Positions 54,042-64,000 of a stretch of 64,000 nucleotides of DNA are shown here, in pieces; position 1 is the stretch's first letter, and the number at the start of each line of letters is the position of its first letter. Source of the stretch: Plecoglossus altivelis (Eukaryota; Chordata; Actinopteri; Osmeriformes; Plecoglossidae); the NCBI GenBank assembly GCA_036571765.1, contig BROE01000003.1, positions 7,416,336 to 7,480,335 of the forward strand. Direction: 5' to 3'. The translations under genes were made by a program, and so were the position numbers. Under the pieces are notes generated by a model. The model saw nothing but the letters and a program-made list of their open reading frames with translations, was not told the DNA's origin and did no database searches.

Positions 54042-55060
54042 TTTGACTGCCCTGCTAAATGAAGTGGATGAACAAGAGTCAGTTTGACAGCCAACTTGGT
54101 GTGTGCCATGCAAAAATCCAACACTGTGTCAGAAAAACTAAGGATGGTATCCTAATCAGAGGTGTTGCATGACTACGACAGCCCATGCTAAGGTCACATT
54201 TGCTTTGTCCAATAATTCAGGACTGTTACATTACCCCCCAAGATTTAAAAAGATTTAGTTAGCAATGGCTGAATGGGTATGAATGTACATTAAATGGCAG
54301 CAACAGTCACAAGATCCTACAACAACCACTTCTTTGTTATCTTGATGTCAGACAATGCCATATCTATGGTGCTTTTGCTTTCATAATTATTTTTGAAACA
54401 GTGTCCATATTCTTTTTGGCTTCATAATTTTCAATAAACATTATAAGAACAGGACTGATAATGAAGAGTCTTGGATTCCTAAGGATCTGGAAAAAATCTC
54501 AAGTCAGCCAAACATACCCTGGAAAATGTTGCACTTCAAGCAGTCAAACAGAACAACAGCCTCCTACAATCTCTTAGTAGAAAGAGGAGGGTTTTATTTA
54601 TATTTAATTTCACTGTCATAAACCTAACATAAAATAAGTTTGTAGCTAGTAAAATACCATCTTACCTGACTACAACGTTGATATGATACACAGAATGTTC
54701 CTGAATGTGTGGACTAGCATGGGTGTGGTGGGTAAATAGCACAGAAGGCTGTACTGCATTTCAAACTCAGTCCTAATCTCCTCCCCGTTCCTCTCCTCTC
54801 CATAGGTCCTCATGTGCAGAGCAGCTTGCCCCCAGCCACAGCCACAGCCCCACCCTGACTCTCTCGTGTCTCCACTCTCCCACAGCTAGACTTGGCTCTG
54901 GGTTTCCCTGGCACTGGGCCTTACTTTGAGCCAGTGCTAATGCTAGGCTCTGACATTGTTGGGTATAGTGGCTCTGGTTTTCCATTGCCTGGAAAAAGGA
55001 CAGCACCAGAACATCTGCATGAGTCATATTGCTTATAAACAAAACAGTGCAACTGGTGCC
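54042..55060. other. anxa2 5' leader and upstream non-coding sequence
   Basis: This lies directly upstream of the minus-strand anxa2 ATG and must include its 5' leader, or an intron within it. No further exon is evident. The segment from 54895 onward is repeated in noisy form after the N gap. Confidence 0.5.
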
Positions 55061-55206
55061 ACCCTGGTGGCTCACAGGGGAAAGTGTGTATTACATGGGC
55101 TAAGGCCTTACCGCAGCAGTTTAAATTGCTTGTCTTACCCTCTCTATCTCCTGTACCTCTCCCATATAACCTTGAACTGTACTAACCAATAAAGCACAAA
55201 AATGCC
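55061..55206 (+). mobile_element. tRNA-derived teleost SINE, degenerate copy
   Basis: It begins ACCCTGGTGGCTCACAGGGG, which resembles an RNA polymerase III A box in a tRNA-like head. It continues with a GGGCTAAGGCCTTACCGCAG block and a decayed B box, then a CTCTCTATCTC pyrimidine tract, and ends CCAATAAAGCACAAAAATGCC. From memory this matches a common fish SINE whose copies end in AATAAAGGCAAAAATGCC. A garbled second copy lies at about 55830-56075 in the poor-quality block. Confidence 0.75.
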
Positions 55207-55552
55207 TTCAACACAAAAAGCAACTGAATATGACTGCAAGATAAGTTTCATATCATTTTAAGGGCACAGAAAGGTCAGTTTTAGCCAGTGACTTGTTTTT
55301 CAGAGGGAGTGAGAAGCACAAAATATAGTCTCACAATTCAACATCAGTGTCTTCAGAGCTATGTGACTTCAGGTCCTAAATTCCACAAGGAGACTTGTCT
55401 ACGGAGTACAAAATAAATACATGTTTTGCAGTTGTCTTTATTTACATTACAAACTATACATAATTGAAACTTTGTCAAGCATACAAAGTGTCAAAAACAA
55501 ACAAGCCCGAAGTGATTTTAAACATTTTAATATTCATATAGTAATCCTATGA
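55207..55552. other. Non-coding sequence up to the assembly gap
   Basis: Unique AT-rich sequence without exons. It recurs in noisy form at about 56090-56515, which shows that the sequence after the gap re-reads the sequence before it. Confidence 0.6.
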
Positions 55553-55614
55553 NNNNNNNNNNNNNNNNNNNNNNNNNNNNNNNNNNNNNNNNNNNNNNNN
55601 NNNNNNNNNNNNNN
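55553..55614. other. Assembly gap (62 N)
   Basis: Sixty-two undetermined bases. The two sides overlap in content, so the gap is likely to be of zero or negative real length. Confidence 0.99.
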
Positions 55615-58600
55615 CTCTGGGTTTCCCTGGCACTGGGCCTTACTTTGAGCCAGTGCTAATGCTAGGCTCATACTGATACATTGAGTATTAGGATATAAGT
55701 GATACTCTGAATTTTCCATATTGCGTGAAAAAAGGACAGTCCCCAAATGATAAATATGACAATGTATATTATATGAGATAATAAACAATAAACGACATAG
55801 AGTGAAAACTGGTAAGACGCACCAACATATGGTGAACAATTTAACTTGGTGTCAGACAGACGAGATGAGTAAACAGAGAGTGTGATACAATTGAAGAGTA
55901 GGACCACACCAAAGATCAAGGAAACCAAGAGTTATAGCAACAAGGCAACCCAATAACAGCAAGTATTTATTATTGCTTGAGTCTTACCACCTCTAAATCT
56001 TCTTCCTTACTACTACCCTATCTTGAGGAGATTGAGTATCTTAAGCTCAAATAAATCACACTGAAAAGTACCTTTCATATTAGCTCAGCGATAAACAGCA
56101 ACTGAGAATAATTATTTTAGTATACTGCAAGTAAGTTTCAAAATATTTCATTTTAAAGGAGCACATAGAGAAATTCAGTTTAGCCTAGAGTGAACTTTGT
56201 TTTCAAGAGGGAGTCGAGAACAACAAAATATTAAGTTTTTAAAAATTTTACAACAATCATGTCTTCAAAGCACTATGAGACTTCAAGGATCCATAATTCC
56301 ACAAGGAGTACTTAGTTCATACGGAGTAACAATAATACATGTTTTTAGCAGTTATGTATCCTTAATTTATAGCTATTAACAAATATTAATCATTAATTAA
56401 TACCTTCTTGTGCCAAGTCATAAACAGAATGTGTCACTAAAAATAAACAAACAAGCCACGAAGTGTTTTTAGCAAATGAAACCTTTTTCATTATATCTAA
56501 GTAAGCTATATGACCTAAGTAACACTGTAAGAAAGAGGACATGTCCGCGACCAAAATTCTGATTCAATATTTGACAATCATTAGGAAAAAACTAAGTCTG
56601 TGGAGATATTGTTCACCAGAAGGTTAATGAATTATTGTCCCTGCGTATTTAATAATTTTGTACAGCCATTGTATATCACACATTCTTAGTATAAGCCTTT
56701 GAACGTGTCATTCGGATCTATTTAAGCACATGCGCGTTCCACTGTTGCTCGTTTCTTCATCTTTTCATATGAACACTCCTTGGTCTCGTGAAGATTGAGC
56801 GGAGAGCTAGCTCCATGCTCTAGTAAACGAGTCAAATGAGTGAGTGAAATCTTAGAGAAGCAGTATCATGACAGGGTGACACGGAGAGGAGACACACGTA
56901 TATTTCCATTCTTTTAACCGAGAAGAAAAGTCAAATTAAGCGAACAATCTCAAAACAATAGCTGAGATAGACTGATTATGTGAAAAGGTGAATCACCATA
57001 GATCTAGTTGCTGATTCACCATAATCCTCGAAGAGGAAATCTGCAAACTTGGCACAGTCTAAATTGAAGTGTCGCTGATCGGAACAGAACATGGATTCTG
57101 AAACCATTGTTAACCGATTAATATGTATTTTGTCCACGAAACGCTATGGCCACTCTAGATAACAGACGCAATCTAAATAGCTCTAATAAGGTACGTTTGT
57201 CTCTTCACTTGCCAATGACTCCATTCGTTCCTTTTCACCATTACGATGATATGAGCGATATTTTGAGAGGAGGAGAAATATAGACCTACAGAAATAGAAA
57301 AATGTTGGAAAGAGAACCATAATCCTTTAGTTAAAAACTGTGTAAACAAAATGGTTCCGATTATTAATCTTAAACTAACCTAAGAACAGCTAAAATTATA
57401 TCTAAAAACAAGAATTAGCTGCAATTTCTTCCAAGTCACTTTAGTCCACGAGAGACGCACAGGCGTAAATTAATAAATACACACATATAACTCCATTTTT
57501 TCCCAGGAGTGGTAGTACACCAAGTTTTCATTCTTTTTAATTATAGATATCACATATCTCTACTATATAATTTTGTTCCATGCAGTTTAAAGCAAGAAAT
57601 TTGTACATGTAATTTTTTGATCCCAAATAATTTGTGTAAGAAATGGAAAACATGGAAAATCGGAGAAAACAACAGCTTTAACAGGCTTTGTGTATCTTAA
57701 ATAAAGTTAGACTTGCGTCTTCCTGATGAAAAGTGAGTATACGGTAAAAGGTCTGTTAGATGATTAAAGCATGGTGAACCCCGGAATTACTTGCGAAAAT
57801 CAAAAACCCTCTGACATTAACCCATCCTATAAATGAGCAACACAGCTATCAGTTACGGTGTGGCACAGTGATAAGGCGAGCACGCACACAACAGTAAAAC
57901 TATACGACACCTGCACGCGGAAGACGATTGGCAGGTAATGCAGCCACGCGCCACGCGAAAATGACATATCTGCGCGCTCTGGGCTTGCGCAGGGAGTCTA
58001 GTCTTGGAATTAGCGCATGTGATAGGCAGTGAGAACACGAGTGACTGTTGGTTATATCTATACTGCACCTTATTTCAATCCCGCAGCATTGCGTGGTATT
58101 ATGACAAATCTGAAACCTAAGCCACTCACTATGTGCGAACGATAAACTGAGCTTTAAAGTGAAATCCCTGACTCCCCACACTCATACATTACTGCAGCCA
58201 ACAGAGTTTCACACCCCCAAATTCAGGCCACCGTCGCGCATCACGACTCATTTCTCTGGTGTGAGCAATAGAGAAGTCAATAAAAGTCTTTCTACTTAGC
58301 TATAACTCAGTCAGCGGTTGCGCACATTATACTAGGGATGAGAAAGATCAAGGGTGTGAAACGAAGTAATCAACTCGTCGGAACATATGACACCTAGAAA
58401 CATTTGCACAAGTACACACGAGCTAGTCTTTCTTTTAAGTCTCCACAAGCAATAGGTATCAGTCCTTTGCTCAAAATATTGACGACACACCGGTCTAAAG
58501 GTCGAATGTGAACGAACTTCAATCAAACATTGGTGACTGTGCGCTGAGAGGCAGCATACCTTATCTGAAATACGGCTGAGAGCGTAAGGTACTATTGTAA

Positions 58601-60270
58601 GGCACTTAATTCAGCGGCATGACTATGAGAAGGGCTGCAAACGTTTGGCTGAGGTCCACAGCACCCAGAGGCAGAAAATGAATACCACATTAAAGAGATG
58701 TATAGAGGGCTGGTGCTAGGTGGCAAGTACACGTCTAGTGTAGCATCTGGCTGCAGGTCGCTGGGAAACTGCGCAAACTAGGCTGGAACCTTAGCTCCCT
58801 ACGCGCCAGAGGTGCGAATATGTGTACGATATGGATCTCTCAGACTTCTGATGGCCACATCAGATAGCGCATCCGAGAGCCAATGATACACACAAATGAT
58901 TAAAGAGCATAAGCTCTGAGCGCAGGTCAGAGGGGACCACAGATTCATTACATTACAGACTCTATATAGGAGGAAGAAAAGAAAGATGGCTCTAAAAATA
59001 AACACACAAAAAGGCAAGGCACATTAAGCTTCTGTCTCTGAGTGTGCCCATTAAAGTAGGAAAAAACAAGCACATCATTCTAAACCAGAGAGGATAGTGA
59101 TCAGAATGTATAATCCTGTGGTGAAAAAGAGCTAAGGTAGAATGGAAGAGAAGTGCAAGCACAGTCCAGAAAATCAACCCCATAGTACGGGAAATCGTTA
59201 CCAGGAGACAGTGAACGATACTGTAGTGCGCCTTCTAATACATGACAAAAGTGGAGACACAATCGAACAGAGTCTGTGAAATAAAAGAGAGGACTTACAC
59301 AGCTGAATATTTACTTCAGATTAAATAGGCAATAACTATATCAGTTAGACATGGACGTGGCAGTGCAATAGATATAAGATAATGGAAAGATCTTAATTCC
59401 AATTCAAACAACGGTAAGTATCTGCACGGATTTAATCTAGTACGTGTATAGATGTAAATAGTACAACTACGTGATCAAAATAGACTGAATGCAAATGTTA
59501 TTTCACTAGATTGGGCGCGAGTGCAAGTTAGGATAGAAAGGGAAGGTTCTGTTAGATTGTTAGTAGACACGAAAGCTGCAAACAATGGAGGGATCATGAG
59601 CTTTAAATAGAGCTACAGTACCATGGAACTTTACTAACCCTTCACTGGGTACCTCCTCCTGCTCTCTTACTTCTGCAGTCATCAAAAAATAAGCTTTTCT
59701 GTTTCTGGTCACCTCCGCTAGAAAAGCATTTTTCGGCTGGGCTACGCTTCGATGTGAGCAGGGGTACAGCGCAATATGACCTATGAAAAGAAAAATAAAG
59801 ATAGAAACGTAAGCACCGCAAACAAATCAAATGACAATACCAGAGTACTTAAACTGACGAAAACGGTCAAAGCGGCAGTACTCATGACTGGTGGCTGTAC
59901 TACCCATCTTCACCCGTGTGCCCTCGCACGCCAGCCTGCAGTGTTTCGCGCGGTCCATGACGCTCAAATACATTTCGAGTACAAACGGAAGCACATCATG
60001 TGAGGAGGGAGACAGATGTACGTTTGTAACGTACGAAAGTCAGAGTATGGTCCCACTCTGCAAACGCAGTTAGTGTGCTAATTGCGCTAAAGAAAGGGTT
60101 CAGGCGAACGAATAGACCTATAAACACTTAGCGTCTATAGTAATGTGATAGCCGGTTCACACACATGACCATACAGTACCTAGGGAGTGAAGCAGGGATA
60201 ACTTGCCTATACTAAAATAACGACAGTACGGGGGACGAGGCGAGCACAGAGGAGAGAACCGTTCCTCACT
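55615..60270. other. Low-quality block resembling uncorrected long-read sequence
   Basis: The first 55 bases repeat 54895-54949 exactly. The next ~850 bases follow 54950-55552 in the same order but with frequent insertions, deletions and substitutions, including a garbled SINE. From about 56515 the sequence is new but has the same scrambled texture. The C-terminal exons of minus-strand ICE2 should lie here. Only a doubtful fragment is visible near 59660-59790, where the minus strand reads GHIALY and then FLAEVT, compared with GHIDAF and FLLEEIT in mammals. Promoters and exons in this block should not be trusted. Confidence 0.75.
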
Positions 60271-60279
60271 ATTAGGAGA

Positions 60280-60407
60280 GACAGTACTGGAGTGGATGCA
60301 GAAGGGTTTTTTCAGCCCACCAGTTGGCAGAGGATTCATCAATTCTTTGGTCAGGACACTGCCATTCCATACAGAGAATGGTAGTCCAGCTTGGGCAGAG
60401 ACATGCA
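60280..60407 (-). other. ice2: ice2 C-terminal-region exon with frame jumps
   Basis: After a TTTGATGTGCAG acceptor the minus strand reads CMSLPKLDYHSLYGMAV. It then needs two successive frame changes within about 40 nt to continue as LTKEL and ANWWAEKTLLH. These three pieces line up in order with the mammalian ICE2 segment LPKVEYQACYGVEALTE and the LWTESLLH that follows. A TGA (60353-60351) interrupts the first frame. The 3' end of the exon is not defined. This marks the right edge of the poor-quality block at about 60.35-60.40 kb. Confidence 0.6.
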
Positions 60408-63400
60408 CTGCACATCAAACTTATCACAGCAAGGCCAGAAAGACCAATTAAACAGAGATTAGTTCGTTTCAGCATTCGTAAGCTCACTGAGACAGACTAT
60501 AAGGAAAATGTTCCTTGCATGTGTTCATACTTGGCCAATAAAGCAGAAGTTCTAACAAGAGGCAGGTTATAATACAGAGAATTAAATGTTTAGTGTGGAG
60601 CGTTGGACTGGTTACAACATGTTGGATTTGATTATTTATAAATCAACATAGCAACAGAACTTGCACTATACCTTCTTGGGTCCGAAGGCACCCATTGTTT
60701 GGATTTGCGCCAAGGCCACAGAGCTGCGCACCATGACAAGCAGGTCCTGGAGGCTGTAGAGCTTGTAGAGTAGGTTCCCCTCCTCTGAAGCCTCATAGTC
60801 CTGCTCATCCTCCGCACTCACAAGCAGATTCTGCGACAGTAGCTCTGGGACAGGAGGGAATGACACGCATGCGCACACATATTACAACGCAATAAAGTAC
60901 AAGCACTGCTCAGTCGGACGACAGCTTGCTATTTTTAAACAGTAGCGATGGGAAGCACAGCTTACTTTTCTGTTGTGTTCCATGCAGGTTGCTGGCTGCG
61001 ACAGGTCCAGCGAAGGCAGCAACGTAAGACTCCCTGTCCAAAGTCTCCTCACTCTGCAAGTAGGAGGACACACAGGGTTTGACCAGCGACTGAGGGTGGC
61101 CGTGGCCTGTGGGCCCCACTATTCGGTACGGAGAGAGGTCTTCTGGGGGCTGAGCAGAGGCTTTGGCTGGTTCTTGGGTCTGACTCTGTGAAGGCTTGAG
61201 CATTGCTTTCTGCATGCGCAGGATCTGGCCCAACTGGTCCTGGGGTGCCTCGGCCCTCCTCCGGTCTCTCTTAAGACCCTCAGCAGGGGGTAAGGCAGAG
61301 CTGGGTCTAAGACTCTGTGAGGATTCCTGGTTGGCCAAGGAGCTCATGGGTGCATCTGCGTGGTGGGGAAAGGACTTTGATGCAGTCTTTGCAAGTCTAT
61401 TTTTATGTTTGCTGGCTGAGGTGTTTGGGGATATAAGGTCAATGATGACAAGGCGCTCATCCTCTGAGTCTCTGTCAAGGGCAGCATCCTCCGACTCCTC
61501 CGAGTCTATTCTCAGTTTCTTGGCCTGGCGTACGACAGAGCAGGGGGCAGGGCCCACATCGCTGTCCTCCTTCTCTGCTGGCTCTTCCTTAGATGATTCA
61601 TCTGTATCAGACCAGGAGTTCCCTTCTTCTCGCTGAACACTACCATCCTTCTCAGCTAGGATGCAAGACTTAGCTTTAGGCTGGGGGAGTATGGAACCTT
61701 CAGGTTTGACAGCGGAGCTTGATTTCTGCAAGCCTGTGAGCTTCTCGGAAGACTTGGAGGACTCTCCAAAGGTCTCCAGATCAGTGAGATCCACATCAAA
61801 GTCGATGCAGGAGCTCTCAAATGACATCAGATTTCTTAGTGAACTCTCCTTAAAAAAAGAAAACTTGCCCATTATATTAACTGCAGATTAATAAAAATAC
61901 AACTCCATCAAAACTATACCTAGTATGGGACCAGAACACTATATACATACATAGGCGAAAGCAGAGGGGATAACTTTTTGGAGTTGGCATCTCTGTTTTA
62001 ATGTCACAAACTTTTGCCATCCATCCCTTCTGACAGAGAGCATAAAGACTCTCCTCATAAAGGAAGATATGACCTCCTCTCCCTAACTAGAGTATATCAT
62101 CTGTCTAACACAGAGGGAGTTCAATATAAGCAGTCTTACCGTTGGCTACTGCTGCAGATCATACAGTGAACGAACATAAGGTAGCAAGAACGCATTAGTT
62201 GTCACCGTCAGTGTCACCAATAGCCTAATGTGGTTTAAGCCTTTTCATACAAATCTTTTTTTTGGTGGGGAATAATTGGACACTGAAATATTTGAAATGC
62301 ATGAAGTACAAAGCAGACACAGCCCACCTTTCCCTGGCTCGGTCTTCACCCACAGAGGTAGTTCCCAGGGGTCACTGAAGTCGGGGCCGTGGTTGTTAAG
62401 CAGCCTGACCAGGGCCTCTTTGGTCAGACATATGTGGGGTTCATACCGGGCACACAGTTTATCAGCATTACTGTCACTGCTGATGGCCTATGATCAGAAC
62501 GCATGAGAGAACTGAGTAAGGCACTGATCAAGGAAGCTTCTCAACCAAAGAGACTGACGTGTATTGAAACTAAATGAAAAGCACACATCTTAAGAAATGA
62601 TTATTGTGTAAATGTATCTTGATTCTGTGAATCTTGGAACTATATTTACTGTCCTGTAACTATTATATGTTATCTGATTTAGAGTTTAATCTTAGCTTTA
62701 GCGCGCTCTGGTGTCTATCTGTGAAAACTGAAATCCATCAAAGCAGCACACTCCTCTGATCACTGTCAACCAGTAAAACTGTACATCAGCTCTGCTTTAT
62801 CTCCGTAATTAAATACGGGAGGAACATGCTTACTGCAAGTGCAATATCGGCTTTCTTAACAGGACTTTTCTCTGATGAAACACTCTCATAATCTGTTGCA
62901 AGATGTGGTTCATCAGGCAGTAAATTACGGTCTGCGATCACCACACTGCCCTGAAAAAATAAGCAAACAAAAACACACTTGCATAAAAAGGGGATTTGTA
63001 AGGAAAGTACAGTACTGTATCTCAGCCTTACAATTCACTGCAGAAAAATAAAGTGTTGGAGATCATTCCGTATACATCCTCATCTTACCATGGTCAAGAG
63101 CAGTTTTTCAAACGTCAGTTGGAGGTCAGGGCTGAACGTCCCTCCTGTTAAACTGGTCATCTCGTGGATGAGGTACAGCTGTGGATAGGTCTGAATGCGT
63201 TCCAAGCAGGCTCTAAAGTACACCTGAAACCAAGACAGGCGCTTGAGCCTTCACATTGGCCCTGACATTAGGACCTCTTGGACTGTGAGGCAACAGTACC
63301 TCTGTGTACAACCCTGCTCCTGGGGATATGTAGCTGTAATCTTCAGCACACTTTCGAGCCACATCTTGCAGATAGTTCATGAACTGGGACACCTCAATAT

Positions 63401-64000
63401 TAACACGACCCAAATTCTGCAGTAAAGAGAAGATGCCCTATCTCATTTCAGTTGTTAAAAGCATATCCTCAAAAGCAGGACTGTTAGTGTGGTGAGAAGG
63501 GTTCAAATCATTTGTTTGTTTCACATATTTTGTGATCATACCTGAGAGGGTTCTCTACAAGATTTGCTGTTCAATGCTTGCAAATACAGCTTCTGTTCTT
63601 TGCAGGTGAGACTGGATATGCAGGGGAAAGGTATCTTTGGCTCTGGATAAGTACAAATTGCCTGGCCTTGGCTCCTCTTGGCCATCGTCATCATTCTGTA
63701 CTTACTAGTCAACTTCATAACGCTCAGAAGCTCTCCGATGATTTCCCAACAGGTACTTTACTCAACCATCCCATGGTGGATTAATTAGGTGGACTTGCCC
63801 TTCTCCCTTTAGTGTGGAGGAGGAAACTGTCTAGTTACTTGAATACCTTTTTGTCTCCGTCTTTGCTTCAGTGTTCACTGTGGACTGAATGAAGGAAAGC
63901 ATTGCATGTCATTGTGGTGTTGCCAAAGTTACAGGGCTCTTAAATCCTAAATCTTTTTTTTTTATTTAAAGATTAAACGTACCTTTGACAAAGAACCCAG
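60280..64000 (-). CDS. ice2: ICE2/NARG2, little elongation complex subunit 2, partial
   Basis: ICE2 joins ICE1 and ELL in the nuclear little elongation complex, which supports RNA polymerase II transcription of snRNA genes. Exons, 5' to 3' on the minus strand: 63983-64000 (runs off the window), 63847-63884, 63542-63674, 63300-63416, 63089-63223, 62834-62950, 62328-62487, 61951-62148 (damaged), 60966-61848, 60672-60844, about 60280-60407 (damaged). Apart from the two damaged exons the splice phases agree. Landmarks: PEPKIPFP; FMNYLQDVARKCAEDY; LYLIHEMTSLTGG; NADKLCARYEP with LLNNHGPDFSDPWELP; the acidic IDFDVDLTDLETFGE; and, in the conserved C-terminal NARG2 region, EGNLLYKLYSLQDLLVMVRS and LPKLDYHSLYGM. 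Each aligns with a block I recall from human ICE2, which is about 980 residues. The extreme N-terminus is outside the window and the C-terminus falls in the poor block. Exon 61951-62148 has two in-frame TAGs. Either the gene is real with bad consensus patches, or this copy is decaying. Confidence 0.9.
60966..61848 (-). CDS. ice2: ice2 large internal exon (acidic/serine-rich linker)
   Basis: An 883-nt exon, open throughout (294 codons plus 1 nt), bounded by a TTTTTTTAAG acceptor and a GTAAGC donor. Its start carries the conserved acidic LDFD-like block (IDFDVDLTDLETFGE). The middle is rich in Ser, Glu and Asp (SEESEDAALDRDSEDE) followed by LVIIDLI, comparable to the DTDEECLIID stretch of mammals. 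The end holds LGQILRMQKAMLKP, matching VGEILKMQDELLKP. The linker is expected to be disordered. It is the best-preserved large piece of the gene and argues against old pseudogene status. Confidence 0.9.
61951..62148 (-). other. ice2: ice2 exon with two in-frame stops and frame changes
   Basis: The acceptor GCAGCAG|TAGCC joins the previous exon in phase 1 to give VANGKTAYIELPL, matching the mammalian VAGSKPVKVIYINSPL region. The same frame then meets TAG at 62107-62105 and again at 62089-62087. The expected RER and HIF pieces appear in two different frames. A candidate donor (CTAT|GTATGT, 61950-61949) leaves a phase that fits the next exon only from the third frame. The exon therefore carries several indels as well as the stops. 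Exons on both sides are clean. Confidence 0.6.

Noticed and set aside
55534..55839. Open frame running through the N gap
   Set aside because: The frame exists only because undetermined bases were translated. It lies in the duplicated low-quality join.
54895..56515. A genuine tandem duplication containing two SINE copies
   Set aside because: One copy is clean and the other has a long-read error texture, and they meet at an N gap. An assembly artefact explains this better.
61196..61891. Plus-strand open frames of 146 and 76 codons
   Set aside because: They are antisense shadows of the large ice2 exon on the minus strand.

Overview
The window is vertebrate nuclear DNA, almost certainly from a ray-finned (teleost) fish. 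It is AT-rich and gene-poor. It has split genes with GT-AG introns, a fish-type tRNA-derived SINE, a decayed Jockey/L2/CR1-like LINE and several microsatellites. Three genes are recognisable, in the order FOXB1 (+), ANXA2 (-), ICE2/NARG2 (-). As far as I recall this matches the order and orientation on human chromosome 15q22, so the block looks like conserved microsynteny.

Layout. 1-18.4 kb is non-coding; it carries two diverged copies of one 0.43-0.46 kb dispersed repeat and short AT-rich, homeodomain-motif-rich stretches that could be enhancers. 18.92-19.86 kb is the intact single-exon forkhead gene foxb1, followed by an A/T-rich 3' UTR of up to about 1 kb. 23.9-26.75 kb is a 5'-truncated, internally deleted, frameshifted LINE on the minus strand. 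26.8-51 kb is non-coding with simple repeats. 51.1-54.04 kb is a 12-exon annexin A2 gene on the minus strand. 60.28-64.0 kb is ICE2 on the minus strand; its N-terminus lies beyond the right edge and its C-terminus should lie in poor sequence to the left.

Sequence quality matters here. A 62-base N gap (55553-55614) is followed by about 4.7 kb that reads like uncorrected long-read sequence. Its first ~0.9 kb is a noisy second copy of 54895-55552, so the apparent duplication is probably an assembly artefact. anxa2 and ice2 beside it carry small indels and stops. Most anxa2 indels are losses of one or two bases from short runs or repeats, which suggests consensus error, but true decay of one copy cannot be excluded from sequence alone.

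The three genes do not form a pathway. FOXB1 is a developmental transcription factor, ANXA2 a Ca2+/phospholipid-binding membrane and cytoskeleton protein, and ICE2 a subunit of the little elongation complex used for snRNA gene transcription. I found no convincing new gene system. The points most worth following are the assembly artefact, the state of anxa2 and ice2, a perfect 20-bp foldback on the anxa2 exon 1 splice donor, and the paired dispersed repeat with a conserved terminal stem-loop.
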